Below, piece after piece: positions 13,032 through 63,983 of a stretch of DNA of 64,000 nt. Positions within the stretch are counted from its first letter, which is position 1. Every line of letters starts with the position of its first letter. The notes under the pieces are model-generated. The model saw only the letters and a program-made list of their open reading frames with translations, was not told where the DNA came from and made no database searches. Where the stretch lies: contig OY829646.1 in the NCBI GenBank assembly GCA_963691815.1, positions 25,702,438-25,766,437 of the forward strand, given 5' to 3'. Position numbers and translations under genes: made by a program. This DNA is from Echiichthys vipera (Eukaryota; Chordata; Actinopteri; Perciformes; Trachinidae).

Positions 13032-13939
13032 GGTGCTGGATTGGGGACCTTGTTGACCCCTGAAATGTCTACACAAACCCATTATGGGGTGAGGGGGCAC
13101 TATAATCTAAAACTTTAAAGGCAACAGTGACTACCTTCATAAATGTTGCAATAAAATAATTATCCAGATACACCGACGGGTGAAGATTACTCCAAGAGAG
13201 AGAGAGAACAACAAGAGATTTGGCAAGTGGCATTGCACTGCTGTGTTTCGTAACCCTTCTGGTGGGAGAAAGCAACCACAGTGTGCGAGTGAGCTTTGCA
13301 GAAAGCAGCGTAGTGGGAGGTGATGCTGTACTGTATAGTTCAGATAATAGGCGAAAGCAAATGTTAGAAAATAATTTCAAACAAATCCATGCACTTATTC
13401 GCTAAAATATAGGAAATTGTGTTTGTACAGTGCTTTCAGCGTCATTGTAGTTTTCTGTTCAGGTGCTGTTTTATTCTTACCTTATTATTTAATTTTTTGA
13501 GTGTTTTTTCTGTTGTTGTCTCCAGTTATTTTGTTACTGGTTTTGTTTTGACAAATAGTTCAGCAAGCATCCTTAAGAAAACTGAAAATTAATATTTAGT
13601 TATTATATAAAGTGTTCATATTATTCTAAGGCAGTCTTTATCAGCATTAGCACACTGTTGCTACAGAAAACAGTGTAAATTCAGCATTTCTGTCACATTA
13701 AGCTTCTCAGATTCAAACCAAACATTTCAGTTACTAAAAAAAAGTTAGAAGTGGCTGCACCCTCTGGATGAAATGTGGTTTGTGTTAGTGTGGCCAGGGT
13801 GAGAGATCCACCTGCCGCACTGACTCAGCCTGCTGATGGCCAAAAAGAGGAAGGGATGGAGGAGGAAGTGGTGTGTGGGAGTATGAGAGGGGCACAGCAG
13901 GCCTGCTGCTCTCAGGGCTGAAGAGCCTGGGAGCACCAG

Positions 13940-13969
13940 CCTCCAAACAGAGCCAGCTCTGTTTGGAGG
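13940..13969. other. Perfect 13-bp stem / 4-nt loop hairpin
   Basis: CCTCCAAACAGAG is followed by CCAG and then by its exact reverse complement. It lies about 0.9 kb after the alx4 stop, probably inside the 3' UTR. The stem is 7/13 GC, so it would be stable in RNA. It is too short for a microRNA precursor. Confidence 0.8.
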
Positions 13970-16485
13970 AGGACAGACTACAAGTGGACATGACTGTGCC
14001 CACTTGCATTTCCAGTCTCAGGAGTTTCAGAGAGAGAAGTGCCTACTAGTCAGTCATTCTGCCAGAAATAACAGCTAAACCAGCAGCAGCCACCTTTGAA
14101 AAAGAGGAGGTTGTTGGAGATTTCACAGTGTGTGTTTTAAACACTGAACTGATGTCAGTGTTCAACAGCTTTTTCTAGCATGAGCCAGATTGTATTTCTT
14201 TCTCTTTTTCTGTCATCATTTCTGTCAAATCCAAACAATGGAAGCAATGTACCAGGTTAATGCAGAGTATTATTATTCTATTGACTTTGACTAAATCTCA
14301 GTTGGATGTTGCATCTTGGACGACTCTGAACAGGCTTGATTATTAAATATCAGCTTCATCCTCCATCTTCAGCCACCCTGAAGTCCTATTTTTACCACAA
14401 ACACATGCCTCTGTTCATCACATATACATCTAACATATCTCTAAATGATGTTCGATGAAGGTATTCGATTTTAGCAGGAGGAGTCAAGCAGGTTGCTAGG
14501 TTTATGTAATCTTGTGGTGTTATCTTGTGAAGGAGCCACAAACTAGTTCTAAAATCTTAAATATTTTAACCTATATCATGCTCACATGGTGTATAATCCT
14601 AAACAAAGTGGTGTTTAATGAAATGACTGTACATCAATCTAAATGACACTCAGAAAACCTGGAATCAGGTAGTACTCTGGGGCATTTGTGCACTGTCCTT
14701 TAGGGGAGTCAACATGGGCCAGACAGCTAATGTTAACCCCAAACAGCTCAATCTGGCCATGGTTACAGATTAAACCTGTTTTGTAGAGTAGCAAAAGACA
14801 CAATGATAGTCATTACGTAAGGCAGTGACCCAAAGTCTCAATAAGGGAAGATCAAGTTTGAGCCCAACCTCATGATATCTGAGCAGGATCTGTTTTTTTA
14901 AAACCACTAACGAGTCAGGGTAAAGCACCTTAACAAATCGTGTTCCCTGTCTCCACTCCGGTTACAGCTTTAACTCCCTGTTTACTTCAATCTAGGCTTG
15001 GAACAACGTGCCTGTGTTTGTTTGTTTCTCTCTGTGGAAAGAGAAGAGGAGGGGGCCAGCCAGAGATGAGCCCAAATCATATCCATATCCTCATAACGTT
15101 CAAATATTCAAACACTAAAACTGCTTTTCCCTGGTAACTGCTTCCTCCATTGTGACAAGAATAGCAGATGAGGTTATAGTGTGTGCTTCCTTTGTTAGCA
15201 AGGCCTGAATTAAGCGGAACAAAGGGTTTCAAGAAAACCTGATACCTTGTAGTACACTTTCTGGCTGAGCAACCGTTGCTAATTCACTATACTGAACCAT
15301 ATTCACTGTCTTCCAGGGCAGGTAAGAGAAGCAGGATGCAGGCTGTAACCTGTCATCAGCGCAGGTCAGAGTCTTCCGAATTATATCCAGTTCTACTCTC
15401 TGACCCAAATCCAAGGCATATGCACAATATTAACTATAGGGTACATATCTTTGACTTAAACTGAGAGCGTCTCGTTGCAAATGTGGACATGGGGGCCCCT
15501 GTGCTCTAGCTGTGGGGTTGGACGGAGGGCGAGCCACGAGGGCGTCTGCTGTGTTCCGGTGTTCTGGGAAAAGGACAGTGCACACAGCTGCGCTCAGGGG
15601 GTAAATGCAAAACAAACATGCCTCACACATGCTTCCCCCTCAGCTGTCATGGCTCTGCTTTCAAAGATCCCACCTCCTCCTCCTCAATACACTCATACAC
15701 ATTGCTCTGTGCCTCTCCCTTTGCTCACTTCCACCATGTCCACCGGCTTAAAGCTGCAGCCCCTCATTCGCAAGGTCCGAGGCACAGCCGCACGGGAAGG
15801 CTTTTTAATTAATGCTGAGCCATGTGGAGGCTGTGGACTGCAGTATTGTGTGTCAGGACAGACAGGGCCTTCTGTTTTCTGGTTGGTTTAATAGACACAC
15901 AGACATATGTACTGGCATTCAGTAGCTCAGGTTTAAACAATAAATACTCAAGGTTTCACTCCTCTGAGTATTCAGCATCATTATTCTTGACTGAAACATC
16001 TCCAGCGATGTCAGGAGAGAACACACTCAATCAATCACTTTTCCTACAATCACGCAAGGACTGTTGATGCAAGATTGCATAAAAGGCCTCTCCCTCCTGC
16101 ACTCTGCGTAACTCCATCCCTGAGTGATGAAGTCATCGTCCACTTTTCTCATTTTCTAATACTACTGAAGTCAGGCAATCAGTATAGGAGTAAATATATG
16201 ATAGACGTGTGCTGCATGTACATTTTCGTGCATGGAAAATGGATTGAAGTGTTTAAGACTCCTGGAAGCGTTTCTAATTAGATGTCATGTTTTATTTTGT
16301 GAGACAGTTTATGGAGTATTTGAGTGTATCACTTTTTTTTCATTTGGTGGTACAATTGTATTTCCAGAGTTGTGTTTGAGCATTGTTTTCTCTTAATATG
16401 CAAGTTGTTTTTTTCCCTTTTGTGGCTTTAAGCTGTCTTTTGAAATGTGTATGAATTTACTCATGCTTGTTTTACGTTTTGTGTG

Positions 16486-16491
16486 ATTAAA
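16486..16491 (+). terminator. Candidate distal alx4 poly(A) signal (ATTAAA)
   Basis: ATTAAA is followed within 15-25 bp by GT- and T-containing sequence, at the end of a T-rich 250-bp stretch resembling a 3' UTR end. Two upstream AATAAA hexamers compete as alternatives. Confidence 0.4.
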
Positions 16492-16531
16492 GTACAATAA
16501 GTTATTGCACTTCTATTCAAGTATTTGTCAT

Positions 16532-16537
16532 TTTATT
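16532..16537 (-). terminator. Candidate ext2 poly(A) signal (AATAAA)
   Basis: This is the first canonical AATAAA I found downstream of the ext2 stop codon on the minus strand. It implies a 3' UTR of about 1.8 kb and lies about 40 bp from the opposing alx4 candidate. Confidence 0.45.
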
Positions 16538-17453
16538 TGCTATGACAAGGTTCCAACGGCAAAAGACAGCAGATAAAGGATAGAAGGTAAAGTACAAGTA
16601 CATATATTTAGAAATCACTCAAGTCTTCGGCTAAAGAGGACTTGTGATGCGATTAAGTTGTCTGCTGTTGTTAAAAAACAGTGTCGTATTGCATTGCACC
16701 CACTCTGCCAAAATATTGTGTCATCCTGTAGTCACATTCTGAAATCCCCACGCATTTCAGTCCCTTTGAAGGGGCACGAGTGCTGAAATGAGATCTCACA
16801 ACCCGCAAGAGTATCACGCTAATTGAAGTTGACAAAAATACGAACTGCGCCCTTTTGAACTGCTGACACTGAACAGGGTGGATTAGGCTGCGTATATTAA
16901 CAACAGGTGACGGGCTGGAGGGAACAGTGGATCGCCCGTGTCATGGAGGCTCTGCTGTGGACGGTCACAGACTGGAGTAAAGACAGACATGAAAAGGAAG
17001 AAAAATGTCTTACTTCATCTTCACATCAGAAACATGTAGATGGGGAAAAAAACATTAAGACTATAAGACACATTAGTTTGGTCTTTACTTATTGTGTATT
17101 ACAAAGTCATATTTACACTTAAATACATAAACCCAGTCAAAAAATTTAAAACAATTTCACTGACCTTATGAAAATGATAAAAAAAAGGGCAAATGAACCA
17201 TCACAAGGCAATGTTAATAACACCGCATTCAGTGTTACAGCCTAAATACGGGAGCTGGGACAACTACAACACAGACACACACCAAATAAAAACGAAGCAT
17301 TGCATCAACAGTTTATACATATCGGTTTTGAAAAGTGTGGATTTAGGAAATGGACTTTCCTTCAAATGCAAAAAACAACTCCTATGCTTATGTAGTGTTA
17401 CATTACTATACACATAACTCATTAAGTGACTTTTTGCTGTTGCAATTAGCACC

Positions 17454-17515
17454 ACTGTGTGTGTGTGTATATATACATATATATATAGAGAGAGATAGAG
17501 ATAGAGAGAGAGAAA
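17454..17515. repeat. Compound (GT)n(AT)n(GA)n microsatellite
   Basis: Short GT, AT and GA/GATA runs in series, in the putative ext2 3' UTR. Confidence 0.9.
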
Positions 17516-18327
17516 GATGTTCATATCGAAAGGCTTGCTCAGGCAGTATAAAATTACAATTCAAGATGTTCCAGTAGCTCAGCATCAAACTTTTAAAATC
17601 AGCAGTTACACACTCTAAATATTAGATTTATGGTACCAGCTTTGTCCAATCTGATTAAAACAGAACACAAGTGAAACATTTACTGTACATCATCTGTTGT
17701 ACGCTGTGTTAGCACATTCACTTATCCATTAAAGCCTAGGATAGATATACCTTTGAATCATATAATTTTATACCATGTAAATTAAACATGTATTACTTTA
17801 AATACAGTACAGCTAAAATAATCAGGTCAAAAATCCTGGTTGGAGCATCATAAATTATCACAATTAATACAAATATATACACTGTATACGCTGATTCCAG
17901 AGCAGCTGGAGCCAAAAGTTTCCAGCTCCAAAACAGTAACAGTGAGGGGCCACAAGCCTCCAGTCAGCCTGTTCGTCAAACATCAGACTCAGTTAGATCC
18001 TCCAATAGCAATTCATGTAACATTAGTGTATGCATCAGTACTGGTAAATGTTTGAAAGTCACTTTAACCCAAATAAACAAATCACTTACATCAGACTCAT
18101 CGCCATCCCTAGATTCTAGTGTTCTCAAGATATTGTTAATGTCCTGCACAAGTGTGCTTTTAAATTCAATCCAAAAAAATCAAAGTGAACATCACTTGAA
18201 CTGAGGGGTGACAGAAACATTTACCACTTTAGTCTGAATATTGGCGTTTTGACACAAAAGACAAAGTTGTTGACAAATGTTGAAATGTTGAGGCTGTGAT
18301 GAGGTCCGAACATCTGTTATAGGCTGG

Positions 18328-38712
<20,385 letters not shown>

Positions 38713-39811
38713 GGCTGATGCTTCTCTCTCCAAACAGCTACTGAAAAGACAGGCTTCTATTAAATGACAATGTTAGGTAACATTACTCCTATGCAGAACT
38801 ACCTTGTAATAAAAGAAAGGAAAATGAAGTGTACTCCAGAGAATGATGACCTAAATACACTCACACTACGGCAAGCTGTTTTAACAGTTAATAGCTAAAC
38901 TGGATATGCATTGCAGATATCTGTAACGCAATTCTTCCTGGTCAAAAAGAAGATTTCAGATATCCACTTTTGCCAGTTATGTGTATTGGGCTTTCAATTC
39001 TCATCCACAATTAGATTTTAGGTATCTAGAATAAACATTCTGGATATCTATAATGTCACTCTTAATAGGAAAAACTCCTATTTCAGCTATCTACAATTCT
39101 GTTGTTACTAGTTATTTAAATTTCAGATATCCATAATGTAATTTTGACTATCAAAAATACATTCTGACTAGCAAAAATGTCATTACGGATATGTACAACT
39201 GCTATTTTCGTGTTAAAAATTACATTACAGCTCTCCAGTATGTTCATTCTAGATATCTGAAATCAACATTCTGACTAGTAAGAATTCAATTTTGACTGGG
39301 ACAACTGGTATTATGGATATCTAACATGTAATAACAGATAGCCGTGTGATTTGATTAAATAATAAAACGGCTTGCCATAGTCACACAGGTCCCCCCAAAT
39401 AAAACGTATTTTAATGCCAAAACTGTGGTTCCTATGTTCCCCATTAACAATAATCAATTTTCATATTGTTCTGTCGCTGTCAACGTCGATTATAACATAT
39501 CCATAACTGCCAATGTTACCAATCCAAAGATATTGACCATGACGCGAGGGTAAAATCGTAAGACTTGTTGACTTGACGGTTAATGTTCAAGGTAAACCAC
39601 CAAAAGAACAGCGACGAGAGCGACTTAATAAATAAATTAGGACGCCAGGCCAACGTAACTAAGTACCAAGTACCGTAGTTAGCTAAACCAGCTGTGAAAA
39701 CATTCATGCTAAGTTGGCTCACTTATCTCAGCTGACGTTATTAAACGTTATAAAACGGTCGAAAAAGAGGATTATTCCAACGTTATTAATATAGGTATAT
39801 GTTTTACCTAC
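38713..39811 (-). other. ext2 short 5' leader plus first intron
   Basis: The leader next to the ATG runs to about 38737-38740. The intron after it holds the inverted-repeat element at 38864-39382 and AT-rich sequence; no coding signal was seen. Confidence 0.5.
38864..39382. mobile_element. Non-autonomous element with terminal inverted repeats and GATATC subrepeats
   Basis: Left end CACTACGGCAAGCTGTTTTA and right end, inverted, GACTATGGCAAGCCGTTTTA form TIRs of about 29 bp. The interior is built of diverged units with GATATC steps and (A/T)TTCTGACTAGTAA. No transposase. It fills half of ext2 intron 1. Confidence 0.75.
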
Positions 39812-39950
39812 CGAGACGTTTAACGGAACGATGGTTCGACAGTCTTCAGTTAATTCATGGTAACGGTTGGAAAACAGGCTACACTTGTAAATACTGTTAA
39901 TGCTAAAGTTAACCTAGCATCAAGCTAACGTTAGCGCGGAAGTCTCCTTC
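39812..39950 (-). other. ext2: Probable non-coding first exon (5' UTR) of ext2
   Basis: On the minus strand a strong donor (TCG|gtaggt) occurs at 39812/39811. The first coding exon has an acceptor about 25-28 nt upstream of its ATG, near 38737-38740 (TTTTCAGTAG). Together these imply a 5' UTR exon ending at 39812 and an intron of about 1.07 kb. The upstream end is set arbitrarily near 39950, where a repeat-like stretch starts. No TATA box was recognised; promoter and start site must lie around here. Confidence 0.5.
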
Positions 39951-40015
39951 TTCTTCTGTGGGTTTGGCAGACTAGACACAGCACTAGCGCATTACTGCCA
40001 TCTGCTGTTTATTAA
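39945..40015. repeat. Short dispersed repeat-like stretch near the ext2 promoter
   Basis: TTCTTCTTCTGTGGGTTTGG followed by GCGCATTACTGCCATCTGCTG resembles a widespread fish repeat end. It is adjacent to the ext2 first exon. Confidence 0.45.
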
Positions 40016-40099
40016 GGGAAGAAGCGCCCTCTTGGGAGCCAAAGCATGTGTTAAAGTATGTGCACGCCACTGTATACAGTAATTTATATTTGCTATATT

Positions 40100-40200
40100 T
40101 CAGAGATATTCAACAGGGGGTCCGGGACCCCTGGGGGAGTCCTCAGAGTTGCTCCAAGAGGTCCGCCAAAATATTGTTTGGTACCTCTTTCAAACATGAA
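40100..40200 (+). repeat. Repeat fragment with GGTCCGGGACCCC core
   Basis: AGGGGGTCCGGGACCCCTGG followed by GGTCCGCCAAAATATTG resembles hAT-derived fish repeats. Only a fragment. Confidence 0.4.
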
Positions 40201-40879
40201 AATATGCATGAACATTAATCCAACATATTATTAGCAATGATAAAATCGGCCTATATATTTTTTTTAAATTGAGAAACATTTAATTCACACAACATTGATG
40301 AAAGGCTTACTGGCTGCTAAGTAAGGTAGGCCTAGCTACTACATGGCTAAGTATTAAGTGTTCACTATGCCTTCCACGTGTAGGCCTCTGTTTAACAAAA
40401 ACATGGTGTTTAAATCTATGAATATATCAATGACAATTATAATATCTTAGTATTTTATGCATCATCAAAAGGTATGTGTCTAGGCTACAGTAGTAGAGGG
40501 TCAACGTCAACCCACTGTGCAATATTCACTCTGTGTGAAGTAGTCACTGTTTTTAACATGCCTTAAATGTATATATTATGTTATATCTAACTTTAGGCTA
40601 TATTAGCTATAAGCTAATAGTTATAGCCTAGGCTATATACAGTAGACTTTATGTAGGCTATATTTGTTGCTTCTTATATTTTCTTATTGTATCATATTTT
40701 GTTTATTTTATAGGCTATTCACTGTTTTTCTTGTATTTCCTCTTAGATTTGCTACCATACTTGATTTTATATTTTACATCCCTTACCTACATTAAGCCTA
40801 CTACTTACTGTTTTTCTTCTACGGATCCTTCCAGCATAAGCATGTCACACGTTTGTACTTCTATAACCGATGTGACAGT

Positions 40880-42650
40880 AATCATCTTAAATCTTGACTC
40901 TTGATGGCAAAGAAAAAAAGTTTATCCAGCTGGACCCAGGTCTCTGAAAAGCATCCCGTTTTGCAGTCAGTAGTTCTTGCACTGAATGAGGATGTATTTT
41001 GACTGTTTCTGAACCTCCACATTTCCATTTTCCATCTGGGTGTTTCCCAATCAGAGCCGGCCCACTCCTTAACCCACAACGACCAAGCCTCAATCTGGTT
41101 ATGACAACAGAATCCACTTATTTCCATTGTTTTCCTGTTAGGCTTACTTTATAGTAGGCTTATGTCTTCCCCTCTTTTCTTTTCCCTTTCTTTTAAGGAC
41201 TTATTTATAATTGAACACTAACAGTCTGAATTATACGGCAGCATTTTTTACCCTCATAAAAAAACTAATCTTCTTACTCATTTCCCACCCATTTGTGCTG
41301 GTACCCCAATAAAACCCACCTCACACCCTGCTTTGTGATTTTTGATAAATATCTGTCAGAATATCAGGTCTTGATTTGGTCTTTTACTGAAATAAGCTGC
41401 TGAATCACTATAAACTGTATGTCTGGTTGATTATCCTCTACCCACCAACTTGCTTATAAATTGCTAGTATCTCTACTGTGAATACTAACTACTACTCACT
41501 TTTTTATTCCTAATTCGGGAATGGTTACTTGGAATGCAACTTTTCCGCTCTCTGGATCCTTTTGTATAAATGTGTAAATATGCGCTCCATTCTTGCTGCA
41601 GACAGCTCTTAGCGTTTTATCAGCTCTTATCTCCTTATTTCTCCTTATATATTGTTATTATTCCGAATAGATACATTTAACTACAGGATCTGGAATAAGC
41701 CATAACGGTACAACTGGCCAACAGACTGGAGGGCATGCATCAATATTAATAAAACCAATTTCCTCCTCTCTTTTAAAAAAAAAAAGTTTTAGTTTGTTCG
41801 ACCTTACTTGCTCTTCCTCGAAATTCCCAAGGTTGATCTTGGCACGCATTTCGCTGGGAAGGTTTCACCAACTCCTTTTATTTTCATCAAGTATTTGAAC
41901 CCAAGTATTATATCTTCTCAGTTTTAATTAGTGTAGAGTCTCACTAGTGAGAAATGCTCCACTACATATTCTCAGGGCTAAACGCCCCTGAACACCCACA
42001 CAGGTGTTTTCAGTTAACCTGGTTGATTAGACCTTTTCTCAGGACTGTGTGGGTGTGTATACTGTGATTGATTGACATCTTCCAGAGTCTCCTGATAGCT
42101 TTGTTTCACCTGTTAAGGCGGGAGAAAGTACACCTTTATCATTCCTAGTGGTAGACGGACATTTATGACCTCATAAATTCCCACCAAATTCTCATCACCA
42201 CCTTCACCCTAAGCAGAGGTCTAATTAGCCAGAATAACTGAAAAGCTTGTACCATATCCACTTTTTTAATCACTAGGTGCTGCTGATCCATAAGCCCTAC
42301 ATCCAAAATGAAGAACTGATCTAATCATTGCTTTATATATCCTAATCACTGACTCTCTGTCTTTAAGTAAGGTAATATACCTGCAGTAAAACTTGGTATT
42401 GCAGTATAAGATACACCAGGTTTTGCTGATGCGTTTTACTTCATAATACATCATGAGACAGGTCTGAGGTGGGTCAATGGTGTTATCAAACAACCACCAC
42501 CAATCCATTGTGTCATTTGACCCATAAAAGCTCCATGAGGCGTAACAGTAGATTCCGATCTCTATCAGACCTACTGAACACTTAAAATACACTGCACCTA
42601 CACTTGGGCCTAAATATAACCCAGAACAACTCATACCATCCTTACTCAAA
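40880..42650 (-). pseudogene. Decayed non-LTR retrotransposon (LINE) 3' half
   Basis: Minus-strand fragments occur in LINE order. RT-thumb-like SVIRIYKAMIRSVLHFGCRAYGSA ends near 42266. A linker, CPPVCWPVVPLWLIPDPVV, lies near 41670-41730. A C-terminal ITRLRLGRCGLRSGPALIG with GKHPDGKWKCGG lies at 41000-41100. Stops and frameshifts separate them, and about 41940-42250 looks inserted. It resembles I/Nimb-type fish LINEs; the clade is uncertain. Confidence 0.75.
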
Positions 42651-42794
42651 ATCTCTACTCAGCATTCCTAAAACTGATAACACATTCTTTACATAAAATT
42701 TAAAGCGCAAACCTTTTTAAGGATGTTTATTAGGCAAAAACTACTCTTGAACATCCACGTGTCCATGGTATGTGACATCAAAAGTCAATAATTC

Positions 42795-43110
42795 AAAGGG
42801 CCGGTGTTATGCTTGCATTTTGGGTTTCTACTAGAACATGTTTACATGCTTTGAAGTTAAAAAAACACATTCTTTTTGTCATACCGTCAGTCTGAATATA
42901 TCTGTATTCCCCCCCTGTCTGAAATGCTCAATTTGAGCACCTGTCTCTTTGAACCCCCCTCCTGAAAAAGCCTAGTTTGCTCTGATTGGTCAGTGTTTCT
43001 GGGTCTTCCGTAGCTGTGCTCTTGCTATTTCTTCACTGTCATTGCAGCTGCGGAAAGACTGTAACGGCACTGTGGCGGCACTTTCTACCTGTAAATAGAA
43101 TTGTTGTAAC
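42795..43110 (+). repeat. Dispersed repeat, family A (longest copy)
   Basis: Contains the ACTAGAACATGTTTACA core, GTCTGAATATATCTGTATT, CACCTGTCTCTTTGAA and CTCTGATTGGTCAGTG in order. No protein was recognised. It looks like a non-autonomous DNA element or SINE common in fish; the class is uncertain. Confidence 0.75.
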
Positions 43111-43559
43111 ATCACAACTGGACAGAAGTCCTGACAGTTCGTTTAAAAACTCTGTTTCTGAATACAGGCTGTGTGCATTTCTCTGTGGCTGGAGCGTTTT
43201 GATACTTTCACAGCGTTTATATAGCCCCTAGAGCTGCTCAAAAGTTAAAAAAAAAAACATGGAATTCTCACTTTTTACAATATGGGCACATACAGTACAA
43301 TATACATTATTAAAGGCTAAATTCAATAGAATCTTGATTACACACATTCCTAAATAAGAAATGTGTACTCCCATTATACTCTTATTAATATACTCAAGCA
43401 AAACTGTATCTCAACAATTCGTAGCAGTGAGGAAAAGAAGAAGCAGAAAAGTAAAGAAGCAGACCCAGAAAACCTGAGAGATTAACTACAATTTGTGGCT
43501 CATTTAAATCAGAATTAAATGCACATGCTGAAAGAGATACGAGAGACACTACTACTTAT

Positions 43560-45991
43560 TTTCATGGTTTGTATTTTATTCCATTACAGGCAGGGCAGTG
43601 AGGGGGAGGGATTAAATACATTCTCATTGTGGGGCAGGAAAGGAGGGGAAGCAAACCAGGTAAACATGGACAAGACATAGTTGAATTATTCTTCTTTCAA
43701 TATAGACCAATTTGTAGATCTGCCAATAGTTTGAATAAATAGTTGAAATATTTTTTCTCTATATGTCATTTCTGATATCTTTTAATATAGTCATTATCTC
43801 CTTATTGTTATATAGTTGTTTTCTACATGACTCTATTGGAATTCATCTTCTTCTTTTTTAAAGACATCTGCATAAATAATTACACATAGAACATGGTGCT
43901 GTACACATCATGGTGGAAAGTATTACAGTGCTTCCTTTCAGCAGTGATTTAGTGTATGACCCGCTGCAAGCAAAGCTACTGAACATTGGAAAATGCTGGC
44001 CCAACCTTAAGTGTATCTTGTAAGAGACTACTGGGACTGGCAGCATGATTTGAGTAGTGTGACTGTAAACTGACTTGAAATATCTGCTGTGAGTAATCGC
44101 AGAAAATCTAAATCCTAATAGAGAGACTGTGCAGATCACTATGGTGACTCCAGGCTTGACGGTGGCGCTGCATCAAAGGTCACTATGAGCAGGCTGTCAC
44201 TCTGTAGCATGTCTCACCACTATGAAACATTTGTAAAAAGAGCATATTGTCACCATGCCATGGCAGAATGTCAAATACTTTTCTACTCGGACAGAAAAAA
44301 AGCTGAAATATATAACTCCTTACATTTGGGAAAGTCTAAAAAAGTTCCCCACACCGTCCCAAAAACTGAGATAAAAACCACTGACATCAAACCAATCTGT
44401 TGCAAGAGCAATAAGGATAATAATACCATCAAATATAGCAATAAAAGTGATAACAACATTAACGGTAATAAATAATGTAAATTGTGAGCCACCTGTTACA
44501 CCCAGAGTGATGTGGAAGATTGTATGCCATGTATAGAATTGGCATACGTGATGTTCGAGCCCCTTTGTTCATTCAGTCCAACCTCAAGGGTGTTTGAGAT
44601 GAACCACATTAAAGGGAAGCAAACATCTTGACGTCCAAGATGACTGAGAGCACCTCGAGAACAAGAGCGATGATATCCTGGTACAGACACAATTTGGTCC
44701 TGTCGTGACCCAGGCATGTTATAAGCCTCTAAAAGGTTTTACATACATGATCATTTCTGGATGTTTAGAGCTTATCGACTGTGACTTGGTGACAAGACTT
44801 GTTCTATACCAGCCATGCTACTCTGAAATGCATAAAGCATGCAGACCCTGACATGGGCACATTGCGAATAACTCTCCAAAGAGAAAGGTACAGTTGTTAT
44901 GAGACTAGGACGAGTAGTAGCAAGTCCATTATTGGTTTAAACCCAAGGTACAGAAGTTGTGTTTTCCAAATAAAAGCCATGGCAGTGTTTAAGGTCTGGA
45001 TGGCATCTTTTCTGTGGTGTTGCTGTGTAACAGTCTACATGGGAACCAACAGAATGGGAAGGAGATAATGAACTTAGCTTGTGTTTAAATAAAGCAATAT
45101 CCATATACATATACAAAACTACATCTCATAAATACATTTGGCAATACTTTTTTGGCAAAGGGGGTAAACTGAGCAATATGATGTGTGCAAGAGTATCCAA
45201 ATGGCAATCTAAGTGGCTTATTGACAATTTCTCTTTAAAAATAAAGAAAAAAAAACCTTCATGCACTATAAAGAGTAACCAAAAGACTCAAAAAAACATC
45301 CATAGGCGTCTGTAATAACTTTGTCACAATCACTACATTTTCTTAAGACACATGAATTCTCACCAACACACTCTCTTTCTCAGAGTCAATTCTTTATAGA
45401 CCTGAGGAACATTTCATAATGTCTTCTCACTGCTATTGACTGACGAATATGTCCATCTTCACATTCCTGATTTGAAAAAAATAAAAATGAAATAAAAGCT
45501 GGACAAAATTTCCGCAGATGCTGAGGGTGCAGTAAGTTGTACAGTACATCAAACCCAGATGATGTGCCTATGCTAACCTCTTCTACAGTGTTAGTTTTTG
45601 AATCCCTGCTCAGTTAAGTATTATCCCTTTGATCTTGTTAAGTCAGGGAATTGATGCAATGCTGATGCGTCCCTACGTGGGTAAGACGACATTGTTTTGG
45701 AATGACATTGTGAAGCTACAGTTATTCATATTCACCCAAAAGCAGTACAGCCCCCTGGCATGCAGAGAGAGGTATCTTTTTTTCTTAGTCATTGCAATAG
45801 TGTGAAAATGCTATAAACAACGTTCATAGGGGACACCTGAAGAATGGAAAGAGTTTGAGTTGATCAGTCAAGTTCTGTAATTGGATCTCTGATGAGTGAC
45901 TGCATTCCATCGCATGCATTTACTGTGATATGTTTCACGTTCTGGATGACTGCACCTCTCAGTTTAGAGCAAAGGAGTCTTGGTTTGCACA
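43560..45991 (-). other. Putative dagla 3' UTR
   Basis: Downstream of the dagla stop (45994-45992) I saw no minus-strand AATAAA until 43580-43575; a weaker ATTAAA lies near 43780. A 3' UTR of about 2.4 kb fits the long 3' UTRs usual for this gene. No repeat was recognised inside, unlike the DNA just left of it. Confidence 0.45.

Positions 45992-63983
<17,992 letters not shown>

Larger units (their letters stand above)
13032..16510 (+). other. Putative alx4 3' UTR / downstream region
   Basis: No further coding exon is seen after the alx4 stop. AATAAA occurs at 13150-13155 and near 15939, and ATTAAA at 16486-16491, where a T-rich stretch ends. A long 3' UTR of about 3.4 kb is plausible, but the used site cannot be fixed from sequence. 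Short open frames inside it (for example 15475-15891) have no recognisable product. A perfect hairpin at 13940-13969 lies here. Confidence 0.45.
16515..18327 (-). other. Putative ext2 3' UTR
   Basis: This is the region between the ext2 TGA (18330-18328) and the AATAAA at 16537-16532. It is AT-rich, with a compound TG/TA/GA microsatellite at 17454-17515 and no coding exon. Its extent is an inference from the poly(A) hexamer. Confidence 0.45.
40016..43559. other. ext2-dagla intergenic region
   Basis: Holds a GGGGGTCCGGGACCCC-type repeat fragment near 40100-40200, AT-rich sequence to 40880, a LINE remnant at 40880-42650, family A at 42795-43110 and plain AT-rich DNA to 43559. No intact gene seen. 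Confidence 0.7.

Noticed and set aside
15475..15891. 138-residue plus-strand frame
   Set aside because: No family recognised and composition of ordinary 3' UTR sequence.
38713..38733. Upstream ext2 start adding EREASA
   Set aside because: The codon is TTG, and the ATG at 38712 aligns with the human EXT2 start.
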